From NCBI GenBank assembly GCA_031425695.1, contig JANPJV010000076.1:1-64000 (forward strand): a stretch of 64,000 bases of DNA, written 5' to 3'. Below are positions 58,260 through 64,000 of this stretch, in pieces. Position 1 is the first letter of the stretch, and the number at the start of each line of letters is the position of its first letter. Made by a program: the position numbers and the translations under genes. The notes under the pieces are model-generated. The model made no database searches. It saw nothing but the letters and a program-made list of their open reading frames with translations, and was not told the DNA's origin. Origin of the DNA: JANPJV01 sp031425695. GTDB lineage: Bacteria; Pseudomonadota; Gammaproteobacteria; Xanthomonadales; SZUA-5.

Positions 58260-59066
58260 GTGAGCGTGCAGGACATTCTTCTTCTCTCCGGGCTGCCGCT
58301 GTCGAAACCGACGGTGCGCTATGCCGCTGAGCTCGCCGGGCTCTGGAATGGCCAGCTCACCGGCCTGCACGTGTGCGCTCCGCTGAGCATGCAGCTCGAT
58401 CCGGCGCGCCCGGCGGCGATGAGCATGCAACTGCAGTGGGAACAGGACCGGCTCGCGCGAGCCCGCGCCGCCGCCGATGACTTTGAGCGCTGCGCGGGTA
58501 CGGCAAGCCACGGCCGCTGCTCCTGGAAGACCGCCACTGGCGCGCTCGCGGAAGTCGTCGCATCGATAGCGAACTGGCATGACCTGCTGCTCGTGCAGCG
58601 CGGAGCCGAGCTTCCGGGAGGGTCGATGGCATCGCTGGCGCAGTTGATCCTGACCAGTGCGGTGCCGGTCATGGTGCTGCCACCGACGGCCGAGCCGCTA
58701 CGGCTGGGGCGCATCGCGGTGCTCTGGGATGGAACGCCAGAAGCCACCCGAGCGCTGCACGCCGCGCTGGCGTCACTGCGGACCGCGACCGCGGTAGCCG
58801 TGTTTGCGAACGCCGGCGACGAAGCTAACCGTGGCAACTTCAATCTGGCCCAATACCTGCAGGCCCACGCAGTTGCGCACTCCGTTCACGCCATTGATTC
58901 AAGCACCCTGACCGCCGCGCGGGTGCTCACGGCCATCGCCGAGTTCCAACCCGACCTGTTGGTGCTCGGCGCGCGCGGCAACGGCCGTTTCGGTGAATGG
59001 AGACTCGATGGGTTTTGTGGCTCGCTGATTGAAACCGCTCACATTCCGGTGCTCACCGCGAGCTAG
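58260..59066 (+). CDS. Universal stress protein, two divergent UspA domains
   Basis: A 268-residue protein. Domain 1 is degenerate (VQDILLLSGLPLSKPTVRYA); domain 2 has LVLGARGNGRFGEW in place of the ATP-binding motif. GTG start at 58260 after GACC; ribosome-binding site weak (CTCCGGA). Divergent from the Crp/Fnr gene, under the palindromic FNR box. Confidence 0.85.
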   Translation: MSVQDILLLSGLPLSKPTVRYAAELAGLWNGQLTGLHVCAPLSMQLDPARPAAMSMQLQWEQDRLARARAAADDFERCAGTASHGRCSWKTATGALAEVVASIANWHDLLLVQRGAELPGGSMASLAQLILTSAVPVMVLPPTAEPLRLGRIAVLWDGTPEATRALHAALASLRTATAVAVFANAGDEANRGNFNLAQYLQAHAVAHSVHAIDSSTLTAARVLTAIAEFQPDLLVLGARGNGRFGEWRLDGFCGSLIETAHIPVLTAS

Positions 59067-59114
59067 CAACCGTCGCGTTTCCAGCCTGGTGGCGTAGAGC
59101 TCACAGCCGGTCCA

Positions 59115-60041
59115 CTACTTGACCAGCGTCACCGGGACATTCACCAGGTGCAGCACGCGCTTGGCAGTGGAGCCGAATAACAGTTGCGCGATGGCACCGG
59201 CCCCGCGGGTACCCATGACGATGCGCGTGGCGGCCAGCTCTTGCACCGTTCTCGCAATGCTCTCCGCGGGCTCGCCAATGACCACGATTGGACGAAATGA
59301 CAGCCCCGCCGCACTCAGGCGCGCGGTCGCGGTGCGCAGCTGCTGCATGCCTTCCTGCTGCTGCGCGACGTCCACCGCGCCAGCCAGTTCGGCATTGCGT
59401 ACGATCGCATTCGGGTAGGGGGCCTGGACGTTGAGCAGGACGAGGTCGCCGCCCGCGCCACGACCGGCTTCGGCGATGACGTGGTCGATCGCGCGGTTCG
59501 CGTGGTCAGAGCCGTCGACTGGCACCAGGGTGAGCCTGCGCGCTTTACCGGCCGGCGCCAGCGCGGCGTTTTCCGGCGTGGCGCGCCCGGCCTGGTGCAT
59601 GGTCAGCGTCGGCGTCGGTACCAGCGTGACCGGCAACGCGACCGCATTGACCACCTTGGTGGCGATCGACCCGACCAGCACCGAGCCGAGGACACTGGTG
59701 CCGCGCGTGCCCATGACGATTTCGGCATAGGCACCGGTGGCGGATTGGTCAAAGATGACGCGGCCGGGATCCCCGAAGGCTATTTCCGTCGTGTACTCGA
59801 CGGCCGCCTCCTTCAACACGGCAATGACCGGCGCCAAAGCCGCGTGCCCCTGCTCTTCAGCGTATTCATTGATCATGCCGGCCGAGACCAGCTTGGCCAG
59901 GGCGACGTGGACATGCGGCCGATACTGGACATTGAGCAGATGCAGCGCGAGCGCTTCTCCGGCATGCATGCGATCGGCCACGTGCGTCGCTGCGAACTGC
60001 GAGCTGATCGAGCCGTCCACGGGGATCAGGATCCTGCGCAT
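59115..60041 (-). CDS. Universal stress protein, tandem UspA domains
   Basis: A 308-residue protein with two full UspA domains. ILIPVDGS at 4 and LTLVPVDGSDHANRAIDHV at about 170 start each; MGTRGTSVLGSVLVGS and MGTRGAGAIAQLLFGS are the ATP-binding motifs. A frameshifted relative of its middle part lies at 30430-30600. No FNR box is evident upstream. Confidence 0.9.
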   Translation of the reverse strand: MRRILIPVDGSISSQFAATHVADRMHAGEALALHLLNVQYRPHVHVALAKLVSAGMINEYAEEQGHAALAPVIAVLKEAAVEYTTEIAFGDPGRVIFDQSATGAYAEIVMGTRGTSVLGSVLVGSIATKVVNAVALPVTLVPTPTLTMHQAGRATPENAALAPAGKARRLTLVPVDGSDHANRAIDHVIAEAGRGAGGDLVLLNVQAPYPNAIVRNAELAGAVDVAQQQEGMQQLRTATARLSAAGLSFRPIVVIGEPAESIARTVQELAATRIVMGTRGAGAIAQLLFGSTAKRVLHLVNVPVTLVK

Positions 60042-60229
60042 CGTGTTCGGAACCTCGAGTCAGTCAATGCCGAGAGTGTAGCGAAAGTGCGGCCGGCCAC
60101 CAGCGGCCTGCCAGTCCGTGCAGCTCGGCCGGTCGCGCCGGCAACAATCTCCATCGGCGCGATAGAATTGGCGCGATATCGCCGTCAGATCACTTCGGTG
60201 CAGACCCCGTCACGACTGAGAACCCGAGC

Positions 60230-60721
60230 ATGAGCAAGAAATCCAAAGCCACCGGTATCGACATCGGCATCAGCGGCAGCGATCGCAAGGCGATCACCGA
60301 CGGCCTGTCGCGTCTGCTGGCCGACAGCTACACGCTGTACCTGATGACCCACAACTTCCACTGGAACGTCACCGGGCCGCAGTTCAACAGCCTGCACATG
60401 ATGTTCATGACCCAGTACACCGAGCAGTGGACCGCCCTCGACCAGATCGCCGAGCGCATCCGCGCACTCGGTTATCCCGCGCCCGGGACGTACAAGGAGT
60501 TCGTCGCGCTGGCGTCGATCGAGGAAGTCGAGGGCGTGCCGAAGGCCAATGCGATGGTGCGGCACCTGATCAACGCACACGAGAGCACGGCCCGCACCGC
60601 GCGCTCCTTGTTCAACGCGGTCAACGCCGCCAATGACCAGCCGACCGCCGACCTGCTGACCCAGCGCCTCGAGGTCCACGAAAAGACGGCATGGATGCTG
60701 CGCAGCCTGCTGGAGGAGTAA
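60230..60721 (+). CDS. dps: Dps/ferritin-like DNA-protecting protein
   Basis: A 163-residue four-helix protein that oxidises Fe2+ and guards DNA. Ferroxidase residues lie in HNFHWNVTGPQFNSLHMMF and YTEQWTALDQIAERIRALG (shown in part). It ends one base before the convergent K+ channel gene. No FNR box is found upstream. Confidence 0.93.
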   Translation: MSKKSKATGIDIGISGSDRKAITDGLSRLLADSYTLYLMTHNFHWNVTGPQFNSLHMMFMTQYTEQWTALDQIAERIRALGYPAPGTYKEFVALASIEEVEGVPKANAMVRHLINAHESTARTARSLFNAVNAANDQPTADLLTQRLEVHEKTAWMLRSLLEE

Positions 60722-61183
60722 TCAAGGCATCGACCGAGTGTGCCCACGGGCCGGCTCGACTTGATTCGCGTCGATTTCCCCGGCGCCGCTTTGGCGCAGC
60801 GCGCCCACTTCGCCGCGCAAGCTCAGGATCTCGGTGCGCAGTTGGCCGATGGCATGCAGGAGGTCGCGCTCGATCTGGCGTTCTTCGGCCTGCACGAACA
60901 TCGCGGCCACCGAGGCCGTGACCAGTGAGAGCACGGCCAATCCCAGCAGGACGACGAGCACCGAAAACACACGCGATGCGAACGTGGTCGGGACGATGTC
61001 GCCGTAGCCCACCGTGGCGGCGGTGGTAAACGCGAGCCACAGGCCATCGCCGAAGCTTTGCGCGCTCGGCTCGATCAGCCAGAAACCCAGCCCGCCCAGC
61101 CCGAGGATCAACAGGCACAGGAGCAGCGGGTAGACCAGTCCGTTGCGGGTAATCAGGCGCTTGCGGTGCGGTGATCGTTTCAT
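60722..61183 (-). CDS. Two-helix potassium channel
   Basis: A 153-residue inner-membrane channel subunit. Helix 1 (LVYPLLLCLLILGLGGLGFWL), pore helix and filter TTAATVGYGDIVP, helix 2 (VFSVLVVLLGLAVLSLVTAS), then a cytoplasmic coiled coil of about 60 residues. It has no RCK domain. An FNR box (61218-61231) puts the predicted +1 at the A of ATG 61183, so a leaderless message is likely; no Shine-Dalgarno is visible. Confidence 0.9.
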   Translation of the reverse strand: MKRSPHRKRLITRNGLVYPLLLCLLILGLGGLGFWLIEPSAQSFGDGLWLAFTTAATVGYGDIVPTTFASRVFSVLVVLLGLAVLSLVTASVAAMFVQAEERQIERDLLHAIGQLRTEILSLRGEVGALRQSGAGEIDANQVEPARGHTRSMP

Positions 61184-61217
61184 CTGCCGACGCTATGCGC
61201 CCAGGCGCATGAGCATT

Positions 61218-61231
61218 GTGATCCAGGTCAA
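61218..61231. promoter_or_regulatory. FNR/ANR box of the K+ channel gene
   Basis: On the minus strand TTGACCTGGATCAC, 13 of 14. Centre 61224.5; -41.5 gives +1 at 61183, the start codon. Confidence 0.7.
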
Positions 61232-61401
61232 TTCGCGACCAAGCCGCGACCCCGGCGGGCCGGTGGCGCGCGTCGCGGCTTGAAGCCCTCGGAAAGTGAC
61301 GTGGTAAGGGACAGGTCCTGACCATCCGGGTGCCGGAAGTTTTAAATATGCGCGTCAGGGTCTGAACGCCATGGCGGCTCAAGCGGGCGACCAGCCGTGA
61401 G

Positions 61402-61415
61402 TTGACCTCGATCAT
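61402..61415. promoter_or_regulatory. FNR/ANR box upstream of the phosphoketolase
   Basis: TTGACCTCGATCAT, 13 of 14. At -41.5 the start is at 61450, where an ATG in frame with the phosphoketolase stands 61 codons ahead of its ribosome-binding site start. The remainder of 61232-61632 holds no other recognised feature. Confidence 0.6.
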
Positions 61416-61632
61416 CTGGTCCATCCATTGGTTGCACTAAAGTGCCCGCATGTCTCGACGCCTGCGTCGGAGCAGGAAGGCTGCGATGCTTTTCCCGGCT
61501 CGCCGAAGAACCAGAACATCGCGGCCTTGGCTGCTGCCACAACTTCTCCCATCGGATTCCTCGCCGATCGCTGCGCGACATGACGCCGATAGCGGGATGT
61601 TCGAACTACTTTCCCCAGGATCGAGGAATTCC

Positions 61633-64000
61633 ATGACCGCAGCATCGGTGAGCGAGCACGTCGACACGCACGTCAGCGCGGCGACCAGTGACGATCTGCC
61701 TCCCGCCGTGCGGGTCGAGCTCGCGCACCGCGCCGCGCAACTGCGTGCGGCTGACGCGGTCTTTGCGTCCTGGGCGGCGGGCTACGGGTTGATCCAGCAC
61801 GATGTGCTGACGCAAGTGCGTGTGTATTCGATGGTCCGAAGACTGGTCACCGACAACCAGGTCGTCGATGCTGCCACCGCCTATGCGCGGCTTTCCGCCG
61901 CCGATCGCGTGGCCAGTGCCGGCATGTGGCTGGTCGCGCACATGAGCTATGCCCAGCGTGTCCGGCTGGACGGGGGGCCGCTGGTGGCGGGGGACTTCAA
62001 GGCGAATCCCGAGGGTCACACCGGCGGTGCGCTCAACATGGTGCCGGCTTACGTCGCCTATCTCGCCATGAACGCGCTCGACGGCCGCACGCGCAGCTGG
62101 ATGATGGGGCAGGGCCATTGCGTGGCTGCTATCGATGCGCTCAACGTGCTGGTCGGCAACCTGCATCCGGAACAGGCAGCCCGCTACCCGATGGACGACG
62201 CCGGACTCTCGCAACTGGCGTCGGATTTCTACGGTTACGCGATTGGCGCGGACGGCATGCCGTCTGCACCGCTCGGTAGCCACGTGAACGCGCATACCGC
62301 CGGGGGCACGCAGGAAGGCGGATATCTTGGCTTCACCGAGCTGCACTACGTGCATGCGCCATTGCCCGGTGAGCGCCTGGTAGCCTTTCTCAGCGACGGC
62401 GCCTTCGAAGAACAGCGCGGCAGCGACTGGGCGCCTCGCTGGTGGCGGCCTGAGGACTCCGGAATGGTCGCGCCGATCATGATCTTGAACGGTCGTCGCA
62501 TCGAACAACGGACGCTGATCGAGCAGCAGGGTGGCGAATCGTGGTTGCACCGACACCTGGAGCTCAACGGCTTCGAGGTTTTTGGCCTGGATGGGCGCGA
62601 TCCGGCGAGCATGGCCTGGGGCATCCATGCAATGGAGGCGCGCCTGGGCGAACGCATTGCTGCAGTGCTGGCGGGGCGGCCGGATCCGACGCGTCGGCTC
62701 GGCTATGGCATTGCCGAGACCATCAAGGGTTTCGGGTTGCCCGGCGCGGGTGGTAATCGCGCCCACAACCTGCCGCTCGGTGGTAATCCGTCAAAGGATG
62801 TTGCTGCGCTGGAGGAGTTCAACGGCGCGGTCGCGCGCCTGCATGTTCCGGCGGTGGAGCTGCGCGCGGCGATCGTGGACCTGGCGACGCACGCCGAGCA
62901 GGCGCGGTCACTGGAGCGCGATCACGCGCTGGGCCGGCGTGACGTGGCAAGCCCGCATCTGCCAGCGCTCGAAGACGCGTCGAGCGCAAGCGATGGTTCG
63001 CCGATGGCCGCCCTCGATGTGCGCTTCAGCGCGATCCTGGCTGCCAACCGTCACTTGCGGGCGCGCATCGGCAACCCCGATGAGTTGCGCAGCAATCGGC
63101 TCGACCACACGCTCGACCTGCTGAAGCACCGGGTGTTCGAACCCGAGGCCGGCGTTGCCGAAGCGCGCGGCGGCGGCGTCATCACCGCCCTGAACGAAGA
63201 GGCCGTGGCATGCGCGGCACTGGGTAACAAAGGTGGCATCAACCTGGTCGTGACCTACGAGGCCTTCGCCCCGAAGATGCTCGGAGCGTTGCGCCAGGAA
63301 ATCACGTTCGCGCGCCAGCAGCGGCAGGTCGGGCGCGCGCCGGGCTGGCTGTCAGTGCCGGTCGTGCTCACCTCGCACACCTGGGAAAACTCCAAAAACG
63401 AAGTCTCGCACCAGGATCCGACCCTGGCCGAGGCGCTGCTAGGCGAAATGGCCGACAGCGTCTCGGTGGTGTTTCCGCCCGATGCCAACGCCACGGTCGC
63501 GGCCCTCGATCACGCGTACAGCTCGCATGGGCGCATCGTGGCGATGGTCGTGCCCAAACGTGCCGTCGCCCATCGGCTGACTGTTGCGCAGGCGCAGGCG
63601 CTCGCGTCGCAAGGGGCGTTGACACTGATTCCGGCAACCGCAGCGGAGCAAGCACCGCGCCATCATGGCGCGGGCATCAGCGCGCCGCAGTTGCTGCTCG
63701 CGGCCAGCGGCGCCTACCAGTTGGCCGCAGCTGTGCGCGCGCATGCGCGCCTCAGCGAGCGTGGTATCCGCTGCGCGCTCATCGTGATCGGCGAGCCGGG
63801 GCGCCTGCGCACTCCGCGCGACGCGCTCGAAGCGCGCCACGTGCTCGATGATGCGGCGCTCGAGGAAATCTTCCCCACAGGCGTGCCGCGAGTGTTCATC
63901 ACCCATACCCGCCCGGAGCCCTATCTCGGCGCGTTGCGGCGCATCGACAGCGGCCCGCAGACGACGCGTGCACTTGGCTATATCAACCGCGGCGGCACGC
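61633..64000 (+). CDS. Phosphoketolase family protein, cut by the window end
   Basis: 789 codons are visible and the gene runs off the right edge. Thiamine-diphosphate enzyme that splits xylulose 5-phosphate or fructose 6-phosphate to acetyl phosphate. Family marks: NPEGHTGGALNMVPAYVAYL, GQGHCVAAIDAL in place of GPGHG, LSDGAFEEQRGSDWAPRWW, SHTWENSKNEVSHQDP (as TSHTWENSKNEVSHQDP) and the closing GYINRGGT. The substituted GPGH motif and other changes mark a divergent subgroup, and substrate is uncertain. GAGGA is 5 nt before ATG 61633; an in-frame ATG at 61450 is an alternative. Induced by FNR, it would give acetyl phosphate and ATP without O2. Confidence 0.85.
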   Translation, partial: MTAASVSEHVDTHVSAATSDDLPPAVRVELAHRAAQLRAADAVFASWAAGYGLIQHDVLTQVRVYSMVRRLVTDNQVVDAATAYARLSAADRVASAGMWLVAHMSYAQRVRLDGGPLVAGDFKANPEGHTGGALNMVPAYVAYLAMNALDGRTRSWMMGQGHCVAAIDALNVLVGNLHPEQAARYPMDDAGLSQLASDFYGYAIGADGMPSAPLGSHVNAHTAGGTQEGGYLGFTELHYVHAPLPGERLVAFLSDGAFEEQRGSDWAPRWWRPEDSGMVAPIMILNGRRIEQRTLIEQQGGESWLHRHLELNGFEVFGLDGRDPASMAWGIHAMEARLGERIAAVLAGRPDPTRRLGYGIAETIKGFGLPGAGGNRAHNLPLGGNPSKDVAALEEFNGAVARLHVPAVELRAAIVDLATHAEQARSLERDHALGRRDVASPHLPALEDASSASDGSPMAALDVRFSAILAANRHLRARIGNPDELRSNRLDHTLDLLKHRVFEPEAGVAEARGGGVITALNEEAVACAALGNKGGINLVVTYEAFAPKMLGALRQEITFARQQRQVGRAPGWLSVPVVLTSHTWENSKNEVSHQDPTLAEALLGEMADSVSVVFPPDANATVAALDHAYSSHGRIVAMVVPKRAVAHRLTVAQAQALASQGALTLIPATAAEQAPRHHGAGISAPQLLLAASGAYQLAAAVRAHARLSERGIRCALIVIGEPGRLRTPRDALEARHVLDDAALEEIFPTGVPRVFITHTRPEPYLGALRRIDSGPQTTRALGYINRGGT

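Overview
The window looks like a chromosomal segment of a high-GC denitrifying gammaproteobacterium, most likely Lysobacterales (Xanthomonadales, Rhodanobacteraceae-like). That placement rests on the protein families and on many short palindromic interspersed repeats of the kind common in that order. It is an inference, not a database match.

Layout. (1) 1-5935: a phage-satellite-like or integrative element on the minus strand. It has a P4-type integrase, an AlpA-like regulator, a CHC2 zinc-finger primase, a RepA-like AAA ATPase, small unknown genes, and an origin-like stretch with a DnaA box and repeated [CT]GTGGAAC. It ends at a 53-bp palindrome that may include a tRNA 3'-end fragment. (2) 6171-29069: a micro-oxic and denitrification island. 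It holds hemN, fnr, quinol-type norB, nnrS, a SirB2-like gene, an outer-membrane porin, a nirK-cytochrome c fusion, an FGE-like gene, SCO1, azurin, and the full cbb3 oxidase set ccoN, ccoO, ccoQ, ccoP, ccoG, ccoH, ccoI, ccoS plus a SafE-type membrane protein. Many of these genes are invaded or extended by palindromic repeats, often with the frame kept open. (3) 29119-38178: a PAS-GGDEF gene broken by a MITE-like insertion, a usp remnant, a two-GAF histidine kinase, a P2-type cation ATPase and an MBL-fold exonuclease-like protein. (4) 38330-50050: two minus-strand operons. One runs HPF, TerB-like, HtpX, TerC, PyrC, zinc ribbon, SbtA, SbtB. The other runs PLD synthase, TerC, coiled-coil protein, with Kup downstream. 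Both start next to near-identical 82-bp promoter regions, one of which is also the upstream region of a NhaR-type LysR gene. (5) 50130-53677: an Mla/MCE-type lipid transport operon. (6) 53689-64000: universal stress proteins, a two-component system, a second Crp/Fnr regulator, Dps, a two-helix K+ channel and a phosphoketolase that runs off the window.

Regulation ties regions 2, 3 and 6 together. Thirteen sites match or nearly match the FNR/ANR/DNR box TTGAY-N4-ATCAA. If each is placed at -41.5, most genes get a short leader of about 20-30 nt. hemN and the K+ channel would have the start codon at +1, that is, leaderless mRNAs. The picture is an oxygen-sensing regulon joining respiration at low O2, denitrification, copper delivery, stress proteins, K+ and cation flux, and phosphoketolase carbon metabolism. 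The NhaR-type block looks like a separate ion and envelope stress regulon.
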